The notes under the pieces: generated by a model
What the model was told of the DNA's origin: nothing
The model's database searches: none
Seen by the model: only the letters and a program-made list of their open reading frames with translations
DNA from: Paramacrobiotus metropolitanus
Lineage: Eukaryota; Tardigrada; Eutardigrada; Parachela; Macrobiotidae
Assembly (NCBI RefSeq): GCF_019649055.1
Contig: NW_026570222.1
Location: forward strand, 868,001-932,000
Length of the DNA stretch: 64,000 bases
Direction: 5' to 3'
Position numbers and translations under genes: made by a program
Part shown: positions 36,901 to 50,126 of the stretch, piece after piece
How positions within the stretch are numbered: the stretch's first letter is position 1
Layout of the letters: each line of letters begins with the position of its first letter

Positions 36901-37660
36901 AAGCCAAGGTACAGCTAACTGGGAATGGGTTTCGTCTGTGATGGTTACCGAATTAATTAATCGTGGGACTGGCTTTGGAAATGTCCAGTTGATCTTTAGT
37001 CGTGGAAAGTTACGTATTTAATAATTGGTGTTTATTTGTCATGTAGTAACGCCTTTTGTTGACTGACTTCTATTTTGTTGTTTGTTTTCTATGTTATTTT
37101 GTAATGTAGCGTAAAAGTCATCGAAGGCTAGTGGAATCGGCTTTTATTATTACGAAGTGTTTGATTTTAGTTAACAATAAAAACGAATATACCGAAACTA
37201 CGAATACACATCCATATCCGCTCACTGTCGTGGAAACTTTCAATATTCCTTTTCGTCACAAACTATTTGCTTCCTTACGAAAAACATAGTGCAAGAATAT
37301 TAGCTGAACTGTCTGTAGAACAGGTCTGGAATTTACTGAAGTTCGCGGAACAATTATCTGCAGCAAAAACGCAGTCCATTTTATTTAGAAAACAGGGATC
37401 GTTGATGAATAAGGATTACACTTCGATTATCACAGCAAATAAAAAAATATACTGTCATAGCGGCACGAACAAATGAAAAATTTAGCCCGCGGTAGCGAAA
37501 GGTACTTTTCCTGATTTTTAAGAAGCGAAATTATTGTACGAATAGGATATGGTGAGTAGTTCCATAACATCGAAAAGAATTCGAACTGAACTGCATCGAT
37601 TATTAATTAGTGACGTACTGGAATCCATCAGCGGAGAAGTATAGTAACACAGTGACCCGA
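36901..37660. other. Spacer between convergent ZC3H4-like and Ly6 genes
   Basis: AT-rich, without a supportable gene. A poly(A) signal AATAAA at 37176-37181 fits the ZC3H4-like transcript. Confidence 0.5.
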
Positions 37661-38857
37661 TTATCTAAATAGAACGACCACAAGAGTCGCTATGGCCCAC
37701 AAGGCCGGCGAAGAAGCCGTTATCCCAGATTTGTTGCACAAGTCTCCCGAACAATAGCAGACATATATCTTTTTCGGTGGAAATCCGGGTAATGCTGTAG
37801 TTGCCGCAGCACAGCGCGGAACAAGATCGCTGGGCGGGCTGGACATACACGCGCGCTCAGTTGCCGGAAAAACTACATATGCAGTAACAAAATGAGTACG
37901 TATACGAGAACGATGCACAAATGTGTAAACTTGTTACACATACTTGAAATTAAGTACAAAAAATTATTTTATCATGAGCGTCAAAGACTCAAAAACTCAA
38001 ACGTTAACATTCTCACGTTCTGTGTCGGAATCCAGAGTTTTCATGCACCATCCAGTGAAGCAAGGCTCCACATTATTAATTTTCCCCGCTTCCGTGTCGT
38101 ACGGATCCTTACAATCGCCTTGGTCTCCACGTGATTTACAAACGTAACAGTGTTTGGTAACGGCCACTGAAATTTACAAGAAAATTAATTAATATGAAAA
38201 TAAATTAAGCTTCCGCCAAAGGTTTGCTAATTTTCTTCAGAAATGTTTAAAGAGATTTGCCGATATATACGTAGTTTCAACTTTCAACTAGACTTTTAAC
38301 GAAGAAACTTTGCGTTAAAGATTTTCTTCCAACTTCGGTAAAAATGCATACCAACGCCGATGTACTGCCCTAGTTAATGAACAAGCAGTTTTCCGGTGAC
38401 AGCTAGGACAGTCATGATTCGTCATTTTTCTAAACAACGCAGTCATGTGCCCCTTAGTCTTACCTTAAAAAAGTATAATATGTACTGTACTGTCAGAATT
38501 TTATGTATTCTGGATATTAAATTATTAAGAATAAGGTACTGCCGACAAAACAAAGTACGTTCGGTTTGCCGCTGTTAGCTTATTACAGTAAAAACTATAC
38601 TATGCTAAATGATATTCTGAAATCTAATAAAATTCATCTGTGAGTAGGTCTTATTTGTAGACTTAAGGTCAAAAGGCGGATATTAGCAGAACTTTAATTA
38701 CTCAATTTTGAATTATCGAAACAGATTTCGTTGTTTCTGAGTTGAAGGCTGAAAACTGCGGAATCAGCGAAGATATACCACTCTAGTCATATTTCTTACC
38801 TGTTGATGAAAATACTGCAAACAAAGAGATCAAAGTGTAAAACATTATCACAATCAT
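37661..38857 (-). CDS. Secreted Ly6/uPAR (three-finger) GPI-anchored protein
   Basis: Three exons (38857-38800, 38166-38017, 37872-37661) join in frame to 139 residues. The first exon encodes a signal peptide (MIVIMFYTLISLFAVFSST). The mature chain starts at the domain hallmark HCYVCKSRGDQGDCKDPYD. It continues with VEPCFTGWCMKT and RACMSSPPSD...PRCAAA, and closes with YVCYCSGDLCNKSG, the family's C-x-C...D-L-C-N ending. The C-terminus SPALWAIATLVVVLFR is hydrophobic and follows small residues, as in GPI-anchor signals. Ten cysteines fit a three-finger fold at the cell surface. Invertebrate members include quiver/sleepless and septate-junction Ly6 proteins, but I cannot name the orthologue. 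The splice phases agree at both introns. Confidence 0.83.
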
Positions 38858-41800
38858 TGCAGCAGTTTTTGTGCAGATAACAATCTCCAGGAGGCGTTGT
38901 CACACAACTGCTTATACATGCATATAGTAATCACCAGCTCCGAATGAAAGATTCTGTGCAAAATGCATCTTTACGGTGCAAATAATTTAATCACCTCATG
39001 TCTACATGTAAACTTTAAGGTAAAAATCGAAGAACGGGGAAAAGAATTTACATCACTTCATCAAATTTCGATGTTGATACTTTTCCTGTAGCACAAAGTT
39101 GTTGTTAGTTATAGATGATACTGCACCCGGACAAGGGCACCACTGCATAACATGGTGACTATAGTTAGAGCATCAATTGTTCTGAAGTGCAAACGTTCAA
39201 TATTAATCACAGTCAGAACAACATGGGCGCCAAAGTAGGTTAGGTGGTTTTGTTTAGCGTTCCGAATTTGTAGGTAGATTCTTACATGAAGTACGTGTGT
39301 ACTACGTAGGTATCTATGCAAGGTACTTGTTTTAACATGCTCCACTGCCGTACATAGCTAGAAAAAAGACGATGGTGAACTACCGGCAGCGCGAACAACA
39401 ATTGCCGCAAAATGAGCAAATGACTCATAGACATAATCATTAAAAATATGTCTCGTTTGTGACAAACCTATACGGGAACACAGCGCAGAATGCAGACATA
39501 CCAATAATTCCCTGACGATTACGAAGGTACCGACAGCAGATGACAAGCTCTTACATAATAAATAATAACAACAAAGAATCAAACGATACCAGTTCGGACG
39601 ACTACTACTCCCAGCGACTGCCAGGGTAAAAATTAACAATAAGTAACATTATTTACTATGCGGTGCGCGCTACCTAAGTTGTAAATTTGCGAATTGTGGT
39701 TAGCGAATTTTGTGGCATTGTGGTTAGCGAATTAGCATACATTTTTCTTACCAGTATAAACAGTGCAGTGAAGGCATAGCAAGGCATGCAGCACTTGCGA
39801 TAATGCTTTATTTGTGCCCGGTTACTAGACATTTTTACCAAGTTCCAACCACAGACATACTACTTATTTGTGTATTTATTACTTACCTAAAAACTAGTAA
39901 TTAGCAGGAATTTTACAACATCAACAATAGCAATCCTTTATATTAATAATTCATTTCAAGTTATTACACTATCAGGATATCACTATCGGTACAAATTAGT
40001 ATTACACCATCACTACGAGTATGTCTTTAGACTCTTCACTGTGGTTTAACAAACGCTATCGTCACTGTTCAAAACAACCAAAATGATGGAAAAAACGTCG
40101 TAAAACACCCGTGATACAAGAACAACAATTAAGCACCTGCTCCTCACAATCATTTTTTGGAACTTCTGCTTATCTGTTTACGGTGCCGATTACACAACTT
40201 CAATTTCTGCGCTCGTGGACACTCGTTCACAAGTTTATCCTGCGACATTTTGGGATTCTCGTACACCTTGGATATGGAGAACATTGTGAAGTAACGTTTC
40301 AGAAACAGTGCAACTTCTTTCAACGTGGAGTTAAATAGTTTCGTTATTATTTCACAACACAAGAAACATATACACATTTCAGTAATGTTGTTCCCGAAAC
40401 TGCAATGAAAGACTTTTTTATTAAAATTCAGCGAATTGATTTTCTATTAGTACTCGGTCAGGGTATCAGGCTATCAGCCGAGCATTTTTCATGGTCATCA
40501 GTCTGCAGTGGGTTACAGTGTGATATTTATTACGTTTTACTACATTACTTTGTTTGTTACATGTAAATTATTTATATAATTTGCTGCTTGTGTCGTACAT
40601 TTTGCTGTTTGAATATAGATATAATCGTTATGGCATTTACCACATTATTCTGTTTATTTAACAACACTTCCCATAAATGTAAGGTCAAAATCAGTATGTA
40701 CAGTACTTACTTATTTGAATGGTTGAAACAGTACGCTATACAGCACACACGTAACTGCACCACCACCTATTGGTACAAGTCAAAACCGAAACGACCACTG
40801 GCTAAATGGCTATACTACAGTATTCCATAGCACGTTACTGCAGAAAGCGGAATGGTATCCTGACTGTGAGCTATCCTCCCAGTCATCAAATGCAAAATCT
40901 GATGTTTTATGGAATGTTGCAGCTCTCTGGTACTTTTCAATCAATTTTTTTGCCTGATGCGGTTATTTTAGCATTTTGAACAAAGTCGTTGTTAAAAATA
41001 ATCTTGAATAGTATTATTTCTCAATATGTACGAATAAGTACGATTAACGACTGTGTTCACCAGTCAGTTTCTCGTTGCGCCGAAAACGGGGAATCCCGTA
41101 CGCACAGCTGAGGAATCGCTTCTACCGAACCTACCAATGCAATGGCCAATGCGACAGTTGCTGTAATACTGCTTACTGCCACATCTTAACGACATTATAT
41201 AAAGTTACAACGCGAAGTCCGGTGAGGAATTGTTTTTGCAGCATTAATGTCGAAACGCGTAACGATAATTAAAATCAGTAAAATATGCATATGCGTTTTG
41301 CACAGTCGCTTGATTCGCTTCAGTACGCACTGCGTCTGCTACGCTGTGCTGTGTAGGCTGGTCAAGTCAAGTTCTGTAATATTGGTAGTTGCTTTGTTTT
41401 TCCTGTGTAATATAATTACCGAGTTATCATAACCGCGTGAATGCATTATTCTTTTTATGTTTGACTGTTTGCATCACACAGCGCATTGTTGAGTCAACTG
41501 CCAGTTTTCTTTGATCACCGATGTGTACATAAAGATCAACAAACTTATTCTAATGTGTCTTTGCCATTTCACTGCTTTTATCGATCCCTGCAAATGCCCG
41601 GGTTTCGATGCTTCTGCTTTTTTGTCTTTATGTGACGCTAAATGACGATTATAACGCCGTCGTACATACATATCTACTTTCGCCGTATCATGCATTTCCG
41701 TATTGGAAGAATCAGAAGATAGCCAGCTCAACAGCAAATTTATTAAGTAATCGCCTCTTATGTTCGTTGACGGCGCTGCAGCCAACTTTGGCGCGTTAGT

Positions 41801-42008
41801 GCATTACTAAAAGACAACATTCTCCGAATGAAGTACTGCTGGAGCGCTGCACTACTTTTAATTTTCAACTTTTCCCGCCGTGTCATGCATATGCATATCT
41901 GGTAAAAAGAGCGACGCCAATCTAATATGTCTTTTATCGTTGCCGAAAGATGACAGCTACTTGACGTGACTGTTTGTACATCAGAAACTGCTCTCCAATT
42001 CCTTCACA
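38858..42008. other. 3.1-kb spacer between divergent Ly6 and tetraspanin genes
   Basis: The largest gene-free stretch outside the mobile element. Only short, AT-biased ORFs occur on both strands. A small imperfect duplication of tgtggttagcgaatt is seen at about 39693-39733. It should contain the regulatory DNA of both cell-surface genes. Confidence 0.4.
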
Positions 42009-45000
42009 ATGCGGCAATTGCTGTCCATGCGACATTTTCGGATCGGACCATCATCCCGAGGGAAGATGACCCTGGGATGGGAACGATGCATGAAATACAT
42101 CCTATGCTGCCTTAATATTTTCATAATGGTAAGTTATACTTCTCGTGCGATAATTCGGTGGTATACAGTAGTTATGTGCGCAGTACATAAGTGTTCAGTA
42201 TTTTTTTACGTTGGAATTAGTTGATATTAAGTGTACAAATATTTATATTAATATGTAGCATTATGTGCATGTACAGTACGCTTGTTGTTTGTACAGATTT
42301 CGTTAATTTAACGTCTAAAGATTTTAAAAACCAGGTTGCACTGTTATTTCAAGCTAATTCAATGGAGTGTATGTACGTCCTGTACAATTTACAATGCTGG
42401 TTTCATGAATTTGTTTTATGTTTCACACTGAATTAACAACCACAGTTGTACACTCTCATTATCAATTTCGTACGTATAACTTTTAGCTTTCACTATGATA
42501 AAATTAATGGAATTTCATGAATACTATACTTTCGCTTTCCGCAATAAATTCGCAGGACCAATGTCAGAATTACCGATACCTGCCTTTCGGCCACGACTGC
42601 TTTGCTTTTAATAGCGAATTAAGTCGTCTGTGGTATTACAGTTTGATTGTTGTGCCGCTATATCATCTCTTTATTTTTATGTCGACTACCGTCAAGAAGA
42701 ACCAAGACAGTGAAATACAGTATTATATATATGTACGCTTCGATGTGAAATTTATATGTCATGTACCTGCTGATAGTGATAGATAAGCAAGACAGCACAA
42801 TATTGTAAAGTGTGTTAACGAATGCTTTGAATTACAGATCGGAGGCTTAACTGTGATCGCTGCTGGGATATGGACAGTTATTGACAAATTGTCTCTGGAA
42901 AGTCTCCTTGGGACTAATCTGTACATGAGTGCCGCATGGATACTGATAGGCACTGGATGCGGTGTGATTGTTGTAGCGTTTTTCGGTTGTTTGGGCGCCA
43001 TAAGGGGCGTGCGATGCATGCTGATGACGGTAAGTGCGTCTGTTTTATTTTCGCTTCTCCACTGTTTTTAAACTGACAATAAGCTGATATGAAATAGCTT
43101 TGTTTCTATTTTTGCAGTACTTCGTTATCCTATTTTGCATTTTTATAATTCTTTTATTGGGGGGTATTCTTGGATATGTCTTTCGGGATCAGGTGGAGGA
43201 ATCGATGCGCCAGCAGATGCACGATTCTATGATTCGTGATTACGGTTACGTGAAGGTCATCGATGATGCCTGGAATACGATGCAGCAAACGGTAAGTCTG
43301 GGAATTTGCGTCTCGTTTTAAAAAGTTAAGGCATTGTACGTTAACAGTAGTTAAGCAAGTAGAAGGTTGATTATGTGTCGCTGTGATGCAATTCTGCTAT
43401 GAGTAGTTTCCGGACGGTTTGAGACGATGAATAACTAAAGCTCGATTTAGCTGAAATCTTTTTGGGATACGTCGGATTAATAATTATTTGCATCGACAGT
43501 TGTGTAATTTGATGGTTTATAATTGCAACTGTCTCGTTGCTGGTGAGGTATGAATTAAGAGTAAACGCCTGTGCTACTCGCATTGAAAATTTGTCGTATT
43601 GTGGGTGTGTTACCGGTAATATTTGAGTTAAGTCAGTTCAGCCATAATGTACGTTTCATGCATGCAAGCATTGAGAGCCGGATTTATTTTATAACACTGT
43701 TTGCAAAAAAAACTGCATAACATGGTCATAGCCAGTGGATATATTTCGTTTACGAAACCAAATTCGGCAGCGATCGACCACGCGACGCATAAAATTTACG
43801 GTAGATGGTTTTATTTGTCAATTTATTTCACGACTTGAAGGCGGCGGCATTGATTCCATCATGGTGCAGTTGGCATTCACTTTCTAAACTTTATGCAGTT
43901 TTGGTTTTGAAAATTATTGCTCCGATCACTTTTATATCTCCGTATTTTGCCAAGCATTTCAAAATTCTATGAATATTAAATTAGTCTTAGAAAAGAACTC
44001 GTAGTTGAGCGGTTTGTTGTTTTACAGTTAGAATGCTGCGCGGTGGACGCTGAATACAATCTAACCAATTGGATACACAGTCGATGGTATGAAAAACAAC
44101 CAACTCCCAGACCGCTCGTGCCGGAAACCTGCTGCCGGCTGACGAATGATTCCTTTGTAAAGGGATCGGCAGTGTATGTGAACCTTACGGAATGCCAGTC
44201 ACGCTCTTACAGACGGAAAGATTGGCCCAATCCGGCTTTTGTCAATGTGCAAGTAAGATAAATCTGGTTATTAAAACGGGATGCGCACTGTGTAGTCGAG
44301 CGGTTAGTCGCTAACTTGCTATACTAAGGACGCTGGAAATTGATTTAGATGTATGTACTTATCGTAACGCCCTTGTTTTCCAGTGAAATTATATTTGTAG
44401 ACTTTCACAAAGTATTTTAATATTCTGACGTCAGTTCACACTTTCAAGTTATTTCCAAAATATTCCCGATTTTGTTTAAGTGAACAAAAAAAGTCCATTA
44501 GTACTCGAGTATGGTGGGCAAATTTGTTGGTACAGTGACAGTTCAGTTAAAAATCAAAACAAATTCGGTTGCGCTCAAAGCAAAGCGTATGCAAATTATT
44601 AAATCGCCTAAAGAGAAAACAAAAGTGCTCCAGTTTGAAGCTCGCTTGCCGCGATAACGTTGTTAAAGCTTTTCTAAAAAAAACAGCGCACTTGACACAA
44701 TTTGTAATCCGTGTTATCGATCGAAAATCACTTTGAAATTGTCTTCTCATAATAGTACGCCTTTAAGAATTTGACTGTTTGAAGAGAGCTTTTATAACAC
44801 GCGGTTATTGCATTCTGTCAGCAATAAATCGTTGATAGGGTGCATTACAGCTGCGCAATTTGGACTCTGCTGTTTTTGCTTGTGCGAGTAACTCATAATA
44901 CAATAATAATGTTTTTGCTTTTTGACAGCCCTGTCTGCAAGAAGCGAAACACGGCGTACAAGAACATGCGGTTATATTAGGAGGCATTGGAATTGCTATT

Positions 45001-45228
45001 GCCTGCTCGCTGGTAAGTATAAAAACTACGTACTAGAATATTTCGAAGTACTGCGCTCTTCTCACGAGAAGACAAAGGATTTTATGCTTCTTTCGTGAAA
45101 ACACAGAATTAAGTACAATACCAACTTGCGCAGGTGCATTTGGTATGGAGATAAAATACAGTCGGTTTTTTTTCTTGTAGATTTTTGGGATGATCTTTTC
45201 CTTGTGCCTTTTCCGGGAAATTATCTAA
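42009..45228 (+). CDS. Tetraspanin
   Basis: Tetraspanins are four-span membrane proteins that organise other membrane proteins in microdomains. Six exons (42009-42128, 42838-43029, 43118-43291, 44028-44252, 44929-45012, 45181-45228) join in frame to 280 residues. TM1 is YILCCLNIFIMIGGLTVIAA, preceded by the basic cytoplasmic start WERCMK. TM2 is AAWILIGTGCGVIVVAFFGC, followed by LGAIRGVRCM, the conserved small loop. TM3 is YFVILFCIFIILLLGGILGY. The large extracellular loop holds LECCAVD (the CCG site, here CCA), ETCCR, TECQ and PCL, so six or seven cysteines. TM4 is AVILGGIGIAIACSLIFGMI, followed by a short tail ending LFREI. N-glycosylation sequons are visible (NLTN, NDSF, NLTE). The best resemblance is to the CD151/TSPAN11 group. 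Three introns exceed 600 bases. The start could also be a later in-frame ATG (42027 or 42069). Confidence 0.92.
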
Positions 45229-46459
45229 AAGACAGCCAGCGTGGAAACTAGTTAGCTGCCTTCGTTGCGGTTGAAGCGTCACTATGAAACCCGATCTCGA
45301 ACGAAAAACGATACACATATATAAAGAAGGATGTCCTTTTTTCCAGGTTTTCAGTTTCAGTTGTTTTGCGGGATGGGGAATCATATTTTTTGTTGTATTA
45401 TTTTATGGCGCTTAGTAGTGGTTACTGTACGTAATCGGCATGCAGACATGTTTTTCTTTTTATTGTGATTTTTACATTCCAAAGACCACACTAATTTCGT
45501 TAAATCTTGGTTGATTTTCGTTGGCGGGTGCGACTACGGCCGTGTCAAAATGTACACTTTAGATTAGGAAAAAACCCCGCGTACAAAACGTGAAACACGT
45601 GTGCGGTGTTTATTTAACGTAGGAGATTATACAACTATACTGCAATCGACAAGCATAACGTTCGCGCTCTTGTAACAGTTGATACCCTAACTAATATGAG
45701 TACATCGGAAAAACGTCTTAAGAGAAAGCAAACAACATGTCATCAAGTCGCAACACTATAATGCAGCGTGTGTAGTATACCACATCTTACAATTGTTAAA
45801 TGAGTCGCCTTTTCACCGGCGATTTTTTGCGATGTATATTAGCAGCCAATTTCGGTTGCGCAATACAGCGGTTAAAGTGGTGCTCTCGCACCTCCTACAC
45901 GGACGCGGTTAGTCAACATCCTCAGAATATAGGTCAGACCACCAGCTACAAATATTCATAATATGCGAATTATTTTCAGGTGAGCGTTCAAGTATTCGAG
46001 GTGAAAACACCACGTTAAGGTAGTTTGGTCTAGGTCTGCTACGACGGCGCTAACCAATTTGCAATTTACATTAACTGCCAAGTGCAGCGCACAGCACCGT
46101 GAACAAATGAGTGATGCGCCAAATGGACCATGCCAATGTTAAGCACCGAAAAAATCGAACCCACAATTTATGTACCAAAACAACAGGTGCGAATAGCAGT
46201 GTGATATGAAATTCAAGTACAGTATTGTATCGATGTATACACTTCGATTAACAATAGGCAATAGCAATGTGTTTGGAAAACAACGATCAAAAGAAGTCCG
46301 TCACGACAAACTGCGTTCCATCTAACTGCACGGTCACTTTGAACTTCAAGAAACTACAGCGACTGCATTCATACAAACGCAAATGCAACCATTAGAAGTT
46401 CTTATTATATTAGGAGTCCTTATATTTTATTTGTAATAACGAAACGGGAAGTGCAACAA
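45229..46459. other. Spacer between convergent tetraspanin and SNRNP70
   Basis: About 1.2 kb with no supportable gene. A TTTATT near 46427 (AATAAA on the minus strand) fits the SNRNP70 3' end. Confidence 0.45.
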
Positions 46460-49400
46460 TTAATACCGTCGGCGGTTCCTGTCACGATCGTCTCCACCAC
46501 CGCCACCGCCATATCGCGATCCATTACGATCTCTGTCGCGGTAACCATTGCGATCATCCCTATCTCTGAATCGATCCTCGCCCCTGCAAACAAGCAACAG
46601 CATTCTTCAATACCACAAATGTACATCTAATTATCTTGTTCAGCTATGTGTTCCAAAAACCGCAGCTAAGGCAGGCAGTCATAATATCACTCAAATCCAG
46701 TACGAACAAGCCCAACTTTATAACATTATTTCTTCAATCAAATCGTCTAGCTTAGCCGAAAAAATGTCTTTACACGTCGCACCTGTCGCGATGCCCGCCC
46801 CTGTCATCTCTCATTGGACCTCCACGATCTCCGTGCCGGTCTCGATCGCCGTACCCTCCTGGACCGCGATTGTCGAAACTCCGATCACCCGGACCCTGGT
46901 AAGGGCCCCCACGGTCTCGATTGCGGTCCCGATCACGATCTGACCTCATGGGGCCACCGCCGGCCGGACGCTCATTCTCCATAGATGCCCGTCGCTTATC
47001 CGGGTCGGTAGCCCCAGTCTTCCGCCCACCTCGACCTCCACCCAAACGCCGGGGTTTCCAGCCTTTTACGGTGCGCCCACGCTCGACATCCACCACAACG
47101 CGCCGATCATCTATCCGCTTCCCATCGGCGTACTTATAAGCCGCTGCAAGAGAAAACAACTGAATCTTTGCCAAAGTTTAACTCCCGCCCGAGCAGGGGA
47201 AATCATACATACGAATTTTATTTGATATTATTAACTTGTGCTAATATCGGGCCCAACCGACCCCTCATTAGCACATCCACTTCGCCAGTAATTCTGTCAT
47301 CTTCTCTGTTGGTTAAGCTGTGGAAAAGCCACGAAATGAAAACAAAAATGTTTCACATTATTCAATGTTCAGTCTATACTTACCCGGCTTACCTGCGTAT
47401 ACTTACGCATTAACAGCCGGGATAGCTTTAAATTACAAACTTCGACATTTACGTCAGTCCGCTGTCACTCCGTTTTCAACCACGATGCACTCGAAAGTAA
47501 GTGTTCAAGAAGCGCATACCTCGCTTCGTTAAAACAATATTCACTTAACGTGTTTCTAAAATTCAGCAGTGAAATATAATAAAAAACGAAGAAGCAACAC
47601 AATCAAAAGTTAAAACTACTTCAAGCGAAAGCTGCAAACTTTATATTTTTTCACTGTTGCAGATAAGGAAACCTTGATAAAGGTCAGAAACATTCCGACC
47701 AACAACACTGCATATCCACAAACCTAATCTAAAATGCGCGCCAGTACATGTCACTCCTTTTTTAATCCTTAAGAGAAAGACCTCGCTAATTGTAAACAAT
47801 TTTGTCATGAATGCCGATGCCTTCCAGCCAGTACGGTAACTGATGTTATCTCACCAATGCACTCATTTCGTGTTAAAAATACCAATGCGAGTCACTCCAA
47901 TCCATATTAAAATTAAGTTAACCTGTCTTATTTCTCGGGAAAAAACAGTACTTATGATCTTCCAGCAGTTCAAAGACAGGTATGAACAATAAATCGTAAG
48001 TGACTTGGTTACTCTGCATCCTCAATCGCCGAAAATTGTAAATACAAAACTAACTTCTAAATAAAACTCTTTTTCTAAAAAAAACACTAAAGTGACATTT
48101 CCTACGGAAATAGCTCCGTCAGGCCTGGATGGGAAAGGGAAATAATCGGGATAAACGGGAACTGGATACAAACCACATGGAATACTTCTATAATTATTAG
48201 GCTATTAGCCCAACCATTCTAGCGACAGCTATGCTGACTATGCACTATGCCCGTATTAACTGGCATACCGTAAACCACACCCCTAGCTTGTGCCAATCAC
48301 AGGGGTGTAACATTTTGGTTACAGATTTCCCCATAGACCGTGCAAGAAACAAGCCGTATACACTCTTATACAGAAAGTCTCACTTTCTGTTTTTATTATA
48401 GTGTATAGGTCCTGCAACAGTGTGCAGGCCTGACGGAAAAGCTAACAAATGCAAACTAACAAAACCAAAAACCTGCATGGAAAATGCGTCGACGATTTCA
48501 GTAAAAAAAACTCACACAATCTAACGAAACCCCTCAAAAACCAGAAACTTCGAATGCAATTACATTACTGAAGTTCTGATTTGAATCGAAGAAAATGCTA
48601 GCCACCTAAAATGCGCCGGCTGCTCCTCCTGCATAGTAAGTGTCATCCTCTTCAGTGCGAAAAGGAGGACAAATAATGGAACAATAATATACTTACAATT
48701 CATATCTCGTTCATTCTCAAATTCCACAAAACCATACCCTTTGGATTTCCCCGAATTTGGATCGGTAACGATTTTAACCTGCAAAACAAAAGATTTAAGG
48801 TAGACTAGTGTTCCGTGCATTAACTCATTTAACTCATCAAACTTGAATCCGCTTTTCTTATTTTTTCTAACCGCTAAACATTTGTACGCAAGACGTTCTG
48901 TATAAGCAGATATAGATCTGCTAAAATAAAAACACCTGGCCCGGCTCGTTGTTCCTGACAGTTACATCAGCAGACACTAAGAACATGTTCGCTGAGAAAA
49001 TACCAGGTTAGTAATAATCTGGATGTTCAACATGACATCAGTAATTTATTATACCACTCACAGAAACAACCGGTCCATACTGCTCGAACTCCCGCTTCAG
49101 TTTGCTTTCAGACGTATCGTAATTCTGAAAAGTAGAATTCAAATCAGAAACTTCGATTCTCACAAGAAACAGAACCACTGCACTTCCACGTTCTCGTATA
49201 AGCGAGATTCTTACGAGTCTGCCCACAAATAAGGTTTTATACGGATCGGACAAGAATTCCAGGTTTGATGGATTCCCTGAAAAAAAATTTATTTGAGAAC
49301 CGAAATTATCACAATGTTGCAGAGCTTTCTTCACATTTTGCCAACTCCTGTTCCAGTTTGTATGTCATCATCTCTTGTCGCTCTCGCTTCTGAAAAAGCA

Positions 49401-50126
49401 TAGAGTACAATGCAACGTTAACAGGAAAGAATATTTCTCGGGTACACCCATATTACTGTTACACTCGGCTCAAAACTTCATAGTTCGTTATTTCCCGAGA
49501 ATAAACAGTGGCCTAATGATCTCGTGGCAACTTTTTAAGCGTTGAGCAAAATATTTCATGCAAACATTTTAACTGATGAGCAAAATATTCAGCGCATTCA
49601 TCAGCAAACTTTTCCAACACTTCATTAATGACTGCCGCCATCCGGTTTTACCATTCCTGCGACATGGCGATTACTGAAATTCGATTTACAGCAATTTCCA
49701 GTCGTAAAAAGAATTAACCATATTATAAATTAGTTTACATCCAAAGGCGCTTCCATTTCGACCACTTTTTCAACTTAACTACAGAAATACGGTAATTGTG
49801 GCTCACCTTACGCTCTCGCCGTTCTTCTCGGCTTTCCAAGCGTGCAGGAGGAGGAGCGTCTCTAGGATCCTGCAGACGTAATTCATTACAAGAAATGTAC
49901 GAATAAAAGGATCTTAAAGAAACAGACTCTCAATCATTAATTAGATTTTACTGTTTGACACTCCTGTTTGTCTTTCAATTACCTCGAACTGATTCAGAAA
50001 TGCCCCTATTCCATGATATCCAGCGCGTTTCCTTTCTCCCGAAGCTTTATCCAGAGGGGGCAGGTAAGGAATCGGTGGCCCAGGCGCAAAGAGAGCAAGA
50101 AGATTTGGAGGCAAAAACGCCGTCAT
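46460..50126 (-). CDS. SNRNP70: U1 small nuclear ribonucleoprotein 70 kDa
   Basis: U1-70K binds stem-loop I of U1 snRNA and helps define 5' splice sites. Eight exons (50126-49983, 49869-49807, 49389-49335, 49276-49215, 49124-49062, 48778-48697, 47143-46783, 46583-46460) sum to an exact coding length for 317 residues. The N-terminus [20 protein letters not shown] and [18 protein letters not shown] is the family signature. The RRM follows with RNP2 KTLFVGRL and RNP1 KGYGFVEF, then the post-RRM helix [20 protein letters not shown] and [14 protein letters not shown]. The tail is Arg/Asp/Gly-rich with DRDR and GGGGGG runs, but it is much shorter than the vertebrate RS-like tail (437 residues in human). 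Intron 6 is the longest at about 1.5 kb. U1-70K is known to be alternatively spliced in animals and plants, so such a long intron may matter. Confidence 0.95.

Noticed and set aside
40150-40377. 75-codon minus-strand frame in the Ly6-tetraspanin spacer
   Set aside because: No similarity, no signal or membrane features, AT-biased composition and no splice partners.
41474-41785. 103-codon minus-strand frame upstream of the tetraspanin
   Set aside because: It starts at a non-ATG codon, has no family similarity, and lies in probable promoter DNA.
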